Shown: positions 1 through 11,280 of the stretch, piece by piece
How the letters are laid out: each line of letters starts with the position of its first letter
Position numbering within the stretch: the stretch's first letter is position 1
Source of the DNA: Neelides folsomi
Lineage: Eukaryota; Arthropoda; Collembola; Neelipleona; Neelidae
Length of the DNA: 21,388 nucleotides
NCBI GenBank assembly: GCA_034687125.1
Contig: JAQGBZ010000668.1
Span: 1-21,388 of the forward strand
Reading direction: 5' to 3'
Program-made: the position numbers and the translations under genes
The notes under the pieces: generated by a model
Database searches by the model: none
What the model was told of the DNA's origin: nothing
What the model saw: the letters and a program-made list of their open reading frames with translations, nothing else

Positions 1-1500
1 GTTCAATATGTGGCCGGGGGTCGAACTCATTTTTTTTAATTGTGGCCCGGGCCATATTTCGAGCCAAAGCGGTAAGTGCAAAGTATATATATACATTCAA
101 ATTTTCCCATACAACAGATTTTGATAAATAATATAAAATATATCTTGGATGGTTATTTTAAACCCGAGGGTACTTCAGGGCTTTCCTTCCTTCTCCCAAA
201 CCTCCATCCAAGGAGTCAAAAAAAGAAAAATTGACCCCATTCCTGATTTCAATGCCATGTTATTTATCTTATTAAAGGAACTCCGTGTTGGCTCATGTTG
301 GCATTTTCCATCCCCTTACGCCCAATTTCAATCCTCATTCAATTCCCTGGCTATATCAATGGATAAGAATTGACACATGAATTAGATTTGGTATAACAAT
401 TGAATAAATTGAGTATTAGTAGAGTTGTGCAGGAATTGGCATTAGTGAAAAGGGGGAGGAATCGGTTTTAAGAATCGGTGTAGTTGTAAAAGAATAAGAA
501 TTGGTAAAAGGGTCGGTGGAGGAAACGTAGGAAGGAATTGATGTAGAAATGGGAGGAATTGACCGGAATGAATGTAAAGCAGCGATTGGGATGAGAGCTC
601 TCGTGATGGCCCCAAAAGACAAATGGTTCAAAGGCGAGGATGAGCCTCACATACACACCACGATGAAACACACGCGTCCGAAATTCGGAGAATTGAAGGG
701 TGAGGGGAGAAACCTCGTTTCCCCTAACAACGCCCGGCAAAACTAATCAATGAACAACGACAAGACTTTTGCGGTAAAATACGCATTATACCGCGGAACT
801 CTATAACCGGTATCTATCACACTACCCAGGTGGCATGATACCCGCCATCCTTCACACTAACTTTTATGCCGATGTTCCTAATTACAAATCTTCGTATATA
901 AACTCAATACAACTCCAAACCTCAAATATGTGATACTGTAATACCTACGCAGTTTACTATCAAAGTGTACCAAATACTCCCAAGAAATCTACATGGAATG
1001 CGATCCAATGCTTAATAAGGTTATATTGCCTATACCCGCACACTTCCGAAATCGTAATCATAATCCTCTATAATCTAATAGTTTATTAACTATAATACAC
1101 CCCCTAATAAAGTATATTATAGTTCTCATATAAGGCTCTCTATGATAAGCTCTCCATTATAGCCCTGATTACTCTTCTATTATCTCCACGCTGCCACGCA
1201 CCCACAAAGTCCGAATCTTGAGAAGCTGAGAGGAGAATGGCTAATAAATATAGCTGTCGTCATCAAATATGCATTATGTCCCTCGACAACTTCCCCTTAA
1301 GGAGAGCCGAAGAGAAGAGAGAAGAAGAGTTTGGATGGGAGAAAATGGGAAGGGACGAGGAAGTTTTAGATAAATAATGGGCCTTGGACATTTCCCTTCC
1401 CTCCGCCACATCCCCAAGATGAGAAAAGGGACATGGGGGAGAGATAAATAAAGACCTGATTTGAATAAACTGTCCCATTCATCCTTCACCTGACTCCACA
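1..1500. other. Intergenic, no gene found
   Basis: The reading frames here are short and resemble no family. I see a 12-bp perfect palindrome (tggcccgggcca, 43-54), a hairpin near 780 and a purine-rich stretch at about 1,300-1,380. Nothing supports a coding region. Confidence 0.5.
771..794. repeat. Small inverted repeat (hairpin)
   Basis: The arms gcggtaaaat and attataccgc pair at 9 of 10 positions around the four-base loop acgc. No gene flanks it and it is not followed by a T-run. No function can be assigned. Confidence 0.45.
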
Positions 1501-1557
1501 CATCCTCAACGGAGTCTGACCATTATCATCACCACGACCAAACCTATTCTTAAGACT

Positions 1558-1685
1558 TCCTATCCTAAGACTTTCAACACTTCCAAACTCCTAGCACTTC
1601 CAATTCTCCAACACTCCCAATGTTCCAATGCTCCCAACACTCTCAACACTTTCCAAAATTTCCTATCTAAAGACTCAACACTTCC
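1558..1685. repeat. Degenerate pyrimidine-rich repeat, echoed 25-bp ends
   Basis: A 27-base segment at 1558-1584 (tcctatcctaagactttcaa, then cacttcc) recurs in near-identical form at 1661-1685. Between them the words caacact, cttcc and ccaatg(c/t)tcc repeat irregularly. It resembles an eroded minisatellite. Confidence 0.5.
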
Positions 1686-1770
1686 CAAGATGTCTCCTGT
1701 CCCAGCTACCTACTTGGAAAAGATAACGCGTAATGAAAAGAGGTTCATAAAAATCCTCCCGTAAATCTCA

Positions 1771-1783
1771 CCCCCCCCCCCCC
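1771..1783 (+). repeat. Homopolymer C13
   Basis: A run of 13 C residues, unusual in such AT-rich DNA. It is followed about 20 bases later by a purine-rich repeat. The exact length may be a sequencing artefact. Confidence 0.8.
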
Positions 1784-1802
1784 ACTTATCGCCCTCCTCT
1801 TT

Positions 1803-1860
1803 AATAGGAAATGAAGGGGGTTATAGGAAATGAAAAGGGTTTTATATAGGAAATGAAAAA
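1803..1860 (+). repeat. Three copies of taggaaatgaa, spacing 19 and 23 bp
   Basis: The core taggaaatgaa starts at 1805, 1824 and 1847, each followed by a short A/G tract. It is a short minisatellite next to the C13 run. Confidence 0.6.
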
Positions 1861-2251
1861 GACCGGTGCCGGGAAAGAAACCAAACTTCCCTCTATATTT
1901 ATTATATAGCTCCCTTTAGTCTTTCACTTCCCCTCAAGGCATTTTCCCATTCCTACTAATGCTTTAAGGAATTTCTTTCCTCCTTTGATTTTCTCCATTT
2001 CTACTTACATTACTTATATAAACTAGATAACTAGATTGAACATGAGGAACCAAAAGTTATAACCTAAAGTTATATTATAAAAGTGATGTAGACCAAGAGT
2101 GGTCGTGGTCCTCATGGCCAACGTGGCGAACTCCTTGGATGCACCATCTGCCTCCTTAGTTTTTTATCGGAATTTCTCCACCTTCCTCTTCCCATTCCTC
2201 TCTTCCTCAACTTTGACCAAAAAAAGTCGCAAAAATATAAGCGTTACAAAT

Positions 2252-2300
2252 GCTAAAGCAAAAGCTAAAGCAAAATCCGAAGCAAATGATAAGGCAAATG
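2252..2300 (+). repeat. 12-bp repeat gctaaagcaaaa with degenerate tail
   Basis: Two exact copies at 2252-2263 and 2264-2275 are followed by variants (gaagcaaat, aaggcaaat). In one frame it reads as alternating Ala-Lys, like a basic histone-type tail. The surrounding frame has no other protein-like feature, so it is listed as DNA repeat only. Confidence 0.5.
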
Positions 2301-2893
2301 CTGAAAATAAAATACTGAATCTTCATACACATACTGACACATACAGAAGATCTTAAATAGAAGATTTAATATAGGAATTCGTACATTGAGGAAATCTACA
2401 GGATTCATACACAGGAAAGCTCCAGCAGCTGTAGTAAGTTTGTAAAGGATTCCTATGCTTTTCCCTATGTTGAGTGTTGGACCGCGTTGTTGAATTTTAT
2501 GGGTAAATGGAAAAGATTCGGAGGAGGAAAAGTGGGGCTGTTGGGCATCTGTTGGCTCAAATGGCGGTTCCCCCCGGCCCCCGCCTATCATTCCACTTCC
2601 TTGCTCAGAAAGCTATATGGAACGAATATCCGGCCACGACTGCGGCACGACTTGATTTAAGACTTAAATAAAATAAATCCCTTCGTCTTCTCCCTTGCCC
2701 TATTCCTTCACTATTCAAACCAAGGGTTGCCTCCTGTAGCAAGAGTCAAAGAATTAATTCCCTATACGATTTTATATTACTTACAATTTCAAGCCCTGTT
2801 TAGCTCCAAATATATTGGCTAAATGTAATATAAGACACATCCTCATTTTCCTCATACATCAATTATTTGTAATAGTTAAATTAAATATAGCAA

Positions 2894-3005
2894 CTGTATA
2901 TACAGAATCTGTAATATATTACTTATACCACAGTACAGTGTACAGTACAATACAGTGTATATTTATGTATAGTAAATATATTCCAAATACATATATACAG
3001 TACTG
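2894..3005. repeat. Cluster of TACAGT words and short palindromes
   Basis: A perfect 12-bp palindrome, ctgtatatacag, lies at 2894-2905. The words tacagtgta (2934-2942), tacagtaca (2941-2949) and tacagtgta (2951-2959) follow, and cagtactg (2998-3005) closes the cluster. Confidence 0.5.
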
Positions 3006-3600
3006 CAAATAAAAGTGAAAGTGATATGAAGAGAATAAAAGTCAGATTGGTATAAAGTTATAAAAGGGAGGAAAGCTAGAGAGAGTAAACTGCACGCTTT
3101 TACATTTTAATTACAAAAAGAGGAAAAGGTTTTGTAAGAGCCTGAAGGAAATTTCCCTCAATCCCCAAATGAAACCACTTGAATTGGACTGAGAATGTTT
3201 GAAGAAGCCCAAAAGGTGGGCAAAGTTCCTTCCAAAACCACGACCATCATAAGATGAGCAACAAGAAGGCCACTAGGCCACAAAAACCACTTTCTTCCCT
3301 CGTCCTACCTAATATTAAATATACACTCACCTTGTACATTTCTCTGAGGTTAATCCAACATCCAACTTTATACTTTATTTAATTAATTAACCCAAACACT
3401 TTATTTTATTAACAAAATATTTACTTATTATTTTCTCCCACTTTATTACCACCATTGGGTGAAACCCGTGAAACTCAATTTACTCAATTTACTCTCAAAG
3501 TTAAATAATTACCCAAATAACACTTCAAATTACCAAACAAATGACACTCCAAATATGCCAAAAGCCACTTCAAATAATAAAGATAATATTTCTCAAAGAT

Positions 3601-3665
3601 CCAAAGAACAACATTCTAAATCGTATCCAAAGAATAATATTCCAAATCGTATCCAAATCGTATCC
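3601..3665 (+). repeat. 26-bp tandem repeat decaying into 11-bp units
   Basis: Two 26-bp copies (3601-3626 and 3627-3652) both start ccaaagaa and end aaatcgtat. The unit aaatcgtatcc then repeats at 3644-3654 and 3655-3665. Confidence 0.65.
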
Positions 3666-4150
3666 AAATATTACAGACTTGTATAAAAATATTTATTATG
3701 ATTATGATGTTCAGATCTCGGGGCATGTTTATCAAGCGGGTGAGGAATGGTAATAAATGGAAGTGAAAGTGGGGAAGAGATGAGAAGCTAATCGGCTTAC
3801 TCTCGCCAACGACTGCCAAAAAACAAATTAGCTTTGCAAATTGAGGATGAGAAATAATAATAGGGCTCGATAATGGGCCTTTAGCGGCTCCCTCCGCTGA
3901 ACGAACCACCCGAACCCTCAGGAATATTTATGACCCAGGTTTGAACTCCCTCACTATTATAATCTCCGTTGGGGAAACACGGGGCCATTTTCATCTTTTC
4001 AAGTGTCAGGGACAGAAGTCTTTTCTATAATATTCCATTTAATCCTAACCTAAATCCATTTATCTGAAAACTTTCATAAAATCTCTTTTCAAACCGAGAC
4101 GAAACCAAGATCAATACAAATCCAGAATCATTCAAAAGAATTAAAAAAAT

Positions 4151-4222
4151 TCCAAAATAATCCAACAAATAATTTCCAAAATAATCCAACCAAAAATACC
4201 AAAATGATCCAGACAAAAATTT
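4151..4222 (+). repeat. About 24-bp tandem repeat, three copies
   Basis: Copies begin at about 4151, 4175 and 4198, with core ccaaaataatccaac; the third copy carries two substitutions. On the minus strand it reads as a hydrophobic LDYFG-type repeat, which has no other protein support. Confidence 0.65.
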
Positions 4223-5321
4223 ATATCATAGGAAATTTTAAACCATGTCAGACATTTTTTTTTAAAAATAGCCAGTGTCACTTTTAAAGATCAATTAAAT
4301 TAATTAAACCAAACAAAGGTCTAAGAAAAATAGAAATATGAAGGGAATGGAAGGAACATCAACACAATAAGAAAGGAGAGGGAATTGAGGAAACCCATGA
4401 GGATTCTATTATCTTTTTCTTTTTCAATTTCCAAGATTCCCTTAAGCTCCCGCTCCCTTTGAAGCTCTTTTTAAAACTCCGCTGGCAATTTGAGGAAGCA
4501 AGTGAGGTAAAGAAGTCCTTCACAACATTCACCAAAAGATCCATTTACATTCCCGCCCCGTACGAGATTCCTAAATGAGGGAAAATTAGATGAGTGAAGG
4601 AAAATTCCATTCCTTCACTTTACTCCGAAAAACGTCCCTCATTTCCCATTCTTTCATTTCTTCCCAGAAATTAAGAATTGAATTAGGGAAAATCTAAATA
4701 ATTCCTCATTTAATTTTATTTAAAATGCGAGGAATTCAAAATATACAGCGTATACATACAGTACAACGTTTTCACCATTTTCCTCCAATTTGATAGCTCT
4801 TATCTCCTCCACTTGCGAATTTCATCCAAACTCATTAAGGGATTTCCTTCCCTAAAAGTTCTTTACAAATTATGGGAATAAAAGTGTCAAAATACAAGGA
4901 ATAAAAAAAGTACAAGGAATAAAAAAGCAAGAACCGGGAGTGTGAAAAATAATGCGCTCAATTTCCCCAACTTTTTTTTGCAAATTCCGCGAGGCAATTC
5001 CTGCAGAACATTGAAGGCCTTCTCAAACTTTCTCATCGGAGAATAAAAGTGGTGGAAATTTTGAATATGGAAATATGGATCAAAGTTGTGTGTTGGATAG
5101 GAACGAGGAAAGAATATTCCTCTCTCTTCCGCTCCACCGGATCCACGCAAATTCATGTACTGCTACACGATCTGCTCCCCAACAATATCTCAAGTAATAA
5201 CTTCACCGTCAACTTGTGTCCAATGTGCGTGTCTATATATCCAACGCTTCCAAATACATCAAATTCTTAAAAAAACCGGTATATTTTATCCTTACTCGGA
5301 TAAAACAACCCTTATAAAATA

Positions 5322-5369
5322 CTTCCTGGGTATCATACTACCCGGGAATCATACTACCCGGGCATCGTA
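5322..5369 (+). repeat. 16-bp tandem repeat with CCCGGG core, three copies
   Basis: The units 5322-5337, 5338-5353 and 5354-5369 follow the pattern cta-cccggg-Natcata. The first copy has one substitution in the core (cctggg). The element tacccgggcat appears again at 5428-5438, about 60 bases downstream. Confidence 0.75.
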
Positions 5370-8160
5370 TTACAGTCTTATGTGAACAATATACACATTT
5401 TCTTACATATAGAACATAATACAGTAGTACCCGGGCATCACAAGAAATGTGTAAAACCTCGGATATATTCCCGGATAAAGCCACTTGAGAAATCAAGACA
5501 CGTCTTTGTTGAAAAGGATTCCTTTCCGTACACACGAGGAAATCTCGTATGCAAAGTTCCATTATACAAATTCTCCGAATTCGCAATTATATGAATGAAG
5601 TATTGGATCTTACAATTTCCATAATATTCCAAGTCAAAAGAGAATCTCGGAGAGTATAGGAAATGAATATACGTAAATATGCAAAGCATACTCATACAGA
5701 GTCATATACCGTAATATACATATGAGATATGTATTGAGACATGGAGAAAATCCTAGTAAAAAGTAAAGATGCTCAAATTTGGACGTTTCTTCCCCAATCT
5801 TAAAAAATTTGGTGCAATAAAAATGTTTCATGGTGAAGATTTGGAAGTGCATTCCTCCCTCATTTCAATTCCCCTCTCCTTCACCTCCATGCATTATTTC
5901 ACAATCAAATCTCGACTTGATTTTCATTTGCTCAATTCTCTCCAAACTTCCGCACATCATTCAAAATAGATTCAGTCTCATTTATGTTTATGTGAAAGAC
6001 TCATAAAATATATATTACGTATTTATTCTAGGGAGTATATTATATTTGCCTATGTGTATTATTGTGTATGTAAAATATTGACATAAAATGTAAGTTATGT
6101 CCTTAAGGAGGAAATATATTTTGGCTCTTATTCAAAGACTTTATTGAGTTTACAAATCCGTCGTCGTTTGTTCAACTACCAAATTACTTTCTTTGTCCTC
6201 CTTTCACTTCGCCTCTTTCAGTCATTCACTTCATCATATTTACTTCAAACATTTCCTTTATTTATTTGCATTTACGACTTATGCATTTTAAGAATACACA
6301 ACATTTTTCCATATATTTTTCTATAATAAATTAATGAAATTAAAATACATAAAATTAATAGTTTATCTATGATAAAACTGTTAATTTTTTTGTATAAATT
6401 TTTAATTTGGAAATATTTTTTATTTAAAATATTCAACTGCATAAATAAATAATGTAAGATGAAAAAAACTTATTAAAATTCATTGTTAATGAAGAGAAAA
6501 AATGTATTTACATTTCACCAACACAAACTTTGAAAGCTGAAAAAGAATTTCTAAATTGTCAAAAGCAGGGCTCTGAAAACTCTCGAAACTAAAATCCAAG
6601 TGAATTGCCTTAATGAAGAAAGTCATTTTGAGAGGAGGAAAAAAGAGTTCCGAGTTTTGATCCGACCTCGATTATTTGCATATGAATATTAATTCTATTA
6701 AAGGCTTAAGACTACCAAGGCTAAAAGGGTTCAAAAGTTCTCTCCATAATATTTTCCTTATTTGGTCATATCCAAAAAGAGAAATAAATTCCTATCAGAT
6801 GGAGTTTATATTAAACCCACTCACTCATTTCCCAAGTTTTTTTATAAGTTCAAAAAGGAGCCCAAAGGAATTGCCCTGACTTTCCCCAAAATTCAATTAC
6901 AAGGGGGAGAGGACTGTTTTATTTAAATGGAATTCAAATTCCCATCTGTTAAAACTTATGAATTTATGTCCTACCTCCTTCCTCCCGCGGTTCCTCGTTT
7001 ATTTTAAATTACCAACCCGACTGAGGGCTTTTGAGAAAAGAACCCAGAAAGAAGGGGAAAGAACCCAAAAGAAGGGTAAAGTGGAGAAAAAGTGGAGAGC
7101 GAGAGATTTTGAGTGGGACAAGGAGAGTTTAAAAAATAAATTACAAATGTTATTAAAGAAAATAGGGTCGAGAAGACCCGAGGGTTCGTTTTCTCCATTC
7201 TAAATATTCAAACTTTTCCTCTCCGCTCATTCAAAAGAAAAGTTGAGGATGTGAAGAGGAGGGAATTGGGGGATCATTCCACTACAAAATTTCCATAATG
7301 GCACAATCCGGGTCGGAGACCGGGAGAGAATCTTTTGCCCTTTCTTTCATTCACTAGGCAAAGAAAACCGAAAACCACAAGTGAATGTATTAAATTATGC
7401 GGGTTCAAATTCAATACTCACTCATTCACAGAGAAAATCATCAAATCAAATTCAAGGAACTTACATTTTAAATTTTAATCAAATTCAAAATGATTCTCTA
7501 TTTAAACTAAACCAAAATCCGGAAACTTCAAATGGAATCCATATTTGCCCAAAATTCAAATTCTACTGTATAATTTAAATATCTCCACAATTTCAGTAAA
7601 ATCAAAATGTAACATATTTAAAATTCTAATATAAACAAAATATACCAAAAATACCTATATAATCAAAATATCCTAAAATTCAAAAATATCAAATGCTCCA
7701 ATAATTAAATTATAAAAATAAATACTGCTGGAATTATTTTCAAAATCACTGAAATATAATTCGGCATAATTCGAAATATAAACCGGTTCAAAAAACCCTT
7801 TAGTTTCTAAAACCGAAAAAAATGATTGTCTACCTCTAAACGTAAAAAAACCGAACTCCTTTAAAAATTTTATATGAAGCCAAAAAAACTCTCAAACCCA
7901 AACATGAGAATCCCATTGAAATGCATTGAAACGAGTGAGTTGTTAACCTTAAATCTAATCATTCCATTAAACCCAAAGATGAACATTGAACCCTGCAGCA
8001 TCTGCTACCCCAAGTCATTTCCCTTAATATGAATATTCTCTTCATATTCTCCAATCCTCAAATCTGAACTGAACCAAACTCCATCCAATTCCGTCCAAAT
8101 CCTCTAAACTTCATCCTCTAAACTTCACAGTCAAACTTCAAGTTCAAAGTGAACGACAGG
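5370..8160. other. Intergenic, AT-rich, no gene found
   Basis: Strongly AT-rich at 6,000-6,530 and 7,560-7,900. There is a small hairpin at 5534-5548 (acgag, loop gaaat, ctcgt). Frames of up to 85 codons lack domains, compositional contrast and splice partners. Confidence 0.45.
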
Positions 8161-8460
8161 TGTATTTACTATTACCCATTTAAAGTATCCATCTTTCCCT
8201 TCCCTTACTCCTAGTTATATCTCCCCTTCTCCATTATAACCAGCTACTCCCAATATACCAAATACTCATTTACTGCACCATATACATCCTATACATATTA
8301 TGTATGTATTATATACCCTATTTAAATATGTATAAGCTTCCATACATTAAGTACAATAATTCCTTTCCCCTCTAAAACACTTTCGATCCCTTTCCGCTAT
8401 TTTATTTCCAATTTTCCACCACCGTATATTTTGTATCTTCCAATTTCTCCTTATATTAAA
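8161..8460. other. Strand-skewed C-rich, G-poor stretch
   Basis: Counting by eye gives 81 C against 14 G in 300 bases on the plus strand. It is pyrimidine-rich with tcc and ctcc words and no reading frame of note. Confidence 0.7.
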
Positions 8461-9357
8461 TACATCCTTATTTCCATTTTCATCGATATAAGAAGTATCA
8501 TAGTATTAGGATATACACAGACAGTATATCTAATGGAATATAAGGTTAAGTAATAAGTAAACAGAGTAAGAAGGGGTCGTTTGTTAAATGGAGAAGTTTA
8601 AGTTAATGCTCAAAAAACCTGAAGGTGATCTCTCGAGATTTCCTCCCTGATGGCCATCCTTACAACTTGCCATTACTTTACTCCAATTTCCACCCATCTC
8701 GGAAATGAATACAAACATGAAGAAGACATGAAATTACACATTGAACCACATTGAAACAATTTGAAACACCTTTGAGAACACAAGGGGAGAAGGGAAGTTC
8801 TTAAGTGTTCCTCCTTCAAGGCATGGAAGCTTCAATAATTCCTGCCAAGTGGCGGATTTGGAGGAAAGTGTGAGGGAATTAAAGCGATATTATAAATTCC
8901 CTCTCCCTCCCACACCTCGAGAGGACCGCGGGAGGAAAGTAAATAAATAAAACCTCCATTTGTCACATTCTTCGCCCGGCTCAAACTCATTTCCACCGAA
9001 TTGAGAACCGATGCTTCACCCAACTCAAACTCCACGGGGTTTAAACCGAAGGAACCAAAGAATTCTCTCAAAGGATCATCAACTCTCCCTATATGTAACT
9101 ACAATATATCTTGCTTGGTTTGGATACTACCTTGGTTTAATACAAAGTGTCGAGAGCCCTCAATCATTCATCCGACCACCAGCAACCACTTGGACCCAAG
9201 TGCAATTAATCATTAAAACTACGACTCGCCCGAAATTCCAAATTAGAATCAATAAAAGATACACCCAAGTTAAAAGGCTTACTTTAAGCCTTTACACTAA
9301 ATCATGCTATTGAGTGTCGCTAAAGTTAAACACACCCTTTAGGGAAAAAAATCAATT
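8461..9357. other. Intergenic, no gene found
   Basis: This is mixed-composition DNA. Two overlapping plus-strand frames of 71 and 100 codons near 9,000-9,310 and a 79-codon minus frame overlap one another and show no family features. Confidence 0.4.
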
Positions 9358-9468
9358 ATACTAAATTCTGCCAATATTGATAGACGATAATACTAAATTC
9401 TGCCAATAGAAAATATAAGAAACACTTCATTACAAAAACCAATATTAATGATACAAAATCCTGCCATT
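9358..9468 (+). repeat. Three copies of ATACTAAATTCTGCCAAT
   Basis: Exact 18-bp copies lie at 9358-9375 and 9390-9407; a diverged copy (atacaaaatcctgccatt) lies at 9451-9468. Spacing is 32 and then 61 bp. The copies are dispersed rather than head-to-tail, which suggests a recurrent motif. Confidence 0.65.
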
Positions 9469-11040
9469 GGAGCATATTAAAATAAACTAAACACTGCTCC
9501 CACCGACCGGAATTTAAACTTAAATGAATTTCTCTAACTAAATTCTAAATCGACGGAATTTCGGAATTGCGTAAATTGTAAGGTAAATTCCAAGTTCATT
9601 AGTCGAATAGTTCCAGCCCAAAATCCGGTTCACCTCCAGTTTGAATATTCGAGAATCTCTCTTTAAGGAAAAAGTAATGGAGCGAGAACCAAGACCACAT
9701 TAATACATTTCCTGAATTCCCTTCCATTTTCCCCAATTTCCCCCATTATAATTCGAGTATGTGGAGCTGAGGTCCTCGAGAAATTGGGCGAATGAATGGG
9801 AATTAATTTGAGGAACGTGGAAGACCAAAATGCGCCGAACCTTCTCTCTCCTAAATGTATTCCTATTTCATTATTATTATGATATCTCTCCAATTCCCAC
9901 CGACGGGGCGTTGGCGATAATGAAAAATGAATCGCGAATCGATGATGATTTTCCCTTCCACGCTCCCACACATTCATTTTCCCTCTCTGATGAGCCTTCC
10001 GCGGAATCATGTCTGATACTGAAGGGCCCAGGAATTTCATTTCCTCGTTATTCCCTAAAAGACCCGCCCTGTTCAACTTTCCAAACTATTTCCCCCCAAA
10101 AATTCCCAATACCCCAATAATAATGGGAGATGCCATAATCATCCTGAGTATATTACACACCCTTTGGGCACGCCCTCGCAAAACTCTCCTTATATCCCTC
10201 ATTAACTTTTCCTCCTCCTTTTTCAACTTTGACATCGAACACCTATTGCTCAATTTTCTTATATAAAAATTATATTTGGTAAAAACATAAAAAACTTCAT
10301 ATTTCCCGTATAATTTATATAATATAAAAGACTCCCTTACAATCTTTAGTTTTCTATGTATTATATAATGGGTGAGCCTTTTCCTTACTTTTTTTCCAAT
10401 TTCTCCTTCAACTTCCTCTTACAATTCCTTAGTACATTGCATCGCATCGTTAAAGTTAAGTTATATCTCCGATGTGATGAAAAAGTTGATCAAGACACTC
10501 AATTTTCAATACTTTCCCAAAGACTCACAAAGTTTGTTCGCCTGGGCGGGAATATTAAAACATAAATATGTATGATGGCCCATTTCCTTCCTAATATACC
10601 CGGGTATCTTTCCTCTCGCCATATGATGTTGTGGGGGATAAATATGGGAACTCATATTCATAATACGCTCTTCAAGTTGGCCATGGGGAATTCCAAAGGG
10701 ACGACGATTGCAGAATTCATGATATCCAATATCTAAAGGTCCCAGACTTCTTCTTCTCTTCCAACTTCGTCCTCCTTGGGAATCTCCTTCTACCCAGGTT
10801 CTTATGAGCGAAAATCGGGCCCCGAATTCGGATATTAGAAAAGAGGAGCGAAAGTTTAGAATTGAACTTTCCCTCATTCATTCCTGGGCTGAGAGGAGGA
10901 GAAGGAAGGAGGAAATGTAATAATGAGATCGATGTGTAAGATCCCTTTTTGCCAAGGAGAGAAAGGAAGATCCTCCGCCAAAGACCTACGAACCGAATCC
11001 CAATTTCCCCAATATAATCCCTTACTTACATCTAACATCC
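9469..11040. other. Intergenic with somewhat higher G+C, no supported gene
   Basis: A 137-codon minus frame (9663-10076) and a 123-codon minus frame (10506-10877) are the longest here. Both lack motifs. The first is overlapped by an open plus frame, and neither has clear splice sites or promoter context. The perfect palindrome atacccgggtat sits at 10596-10607. Confidence 0.35.
10596..10607. repeat. Perfect 12-bp palindrome atacccgggtat
   Basis: It contains the same TACCCGGGNAT element as the 16-bp array near 5.3 kb. It stands alone here, so it is not explained by local tandem duplication. Confidence 0.6.
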
Positions 11041-11280
11041 TTTCTGCCTTCTTAAAAGGACTCTGCTCCTATTCCTATACCAAATACATAATATACTCCT
11101 TATATTACTCCCATAACTTCCACATACAACCCTCTCCTGTTTTCTTTATATAAAATATAAATGGATATATCTTCCTCTATACTTCTCATATTTATTTCTC
11201 TCATATTTTCCTATACTTTCTCTCCATGTTCTTCCAAGAAATTTCCCATATAAACTTCTCTATATTTTCCATATATTTCT
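11041..11280. other. Second strand-skewed C-rich, G-poor stretch
   Basis: Counting by eye gives 62 C against 9 G in 240 bases on the plus strand, with repeated tata, ttcc and ctctat words. No gene is seen. Confidence 0.7.

Larger units (their letters stand above)
1501..3440. other. Intergenic, low-complexity, no gene found
   Basis: This block contains the minisatellites listed separately, a Lys/Ala-like repeat near 2,260 and palindromes near 2,900-3,000. A 65- to 108-codon frame is open in places, but none shows a domain, and base composition does not change at its ends. A TATAAAAGG word at about 3,058 is not followed by a recognisable gene. Confidence 0.45.
3441..5300. other. Intergenic, AT-rich, no gene found
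   Basis: The block contains the two tandem repeats above and many scattered ggaatt/aattcc words. Short frames (up to 97 codons) lack domains, and no splice-linked exon series was found on either strand. Confidence 0.45.

Noticed and set aside
2099..2356. 85-codon plus frame with Ala-Lys repeats
   Set aside because: The repeat is a simple 12-bp DNA repeat and the rest of the frame has no protein features.
4025..4216. Minus-strand frame with repeated LDYFG-like hydrophobic units
   Set aside because: It is the translation of a 24-bp AT-rich minisatellite with no further support.
7398..7415. gggttcaaattcaata, reminiscent of a tRNA B box
   Set aside because: No A box at a suitable distance and no acceptor-stem pairing could be found.
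7781..7788. AACCGGTT, a Grainyhead-type consensus site; partial forms at about 806 and 5274
   Set aside because: One perfect 8-bp palindrome in 21 kb is weak evidence and no target gene is nearby.
9663..10076. 137-codon minus-strand frame
   Set aside because: No domain or motif, an overlapping open plus frame at 9830-10120, no compositional boundary and no splice partner. A chance frame is more likely.
10506..10877. 123-codon minus-strand frame
   Set aside because: It resembles no family I know and has no clear promoter, splice or poly(A) context. Slightly raised G+C alone is not enough.
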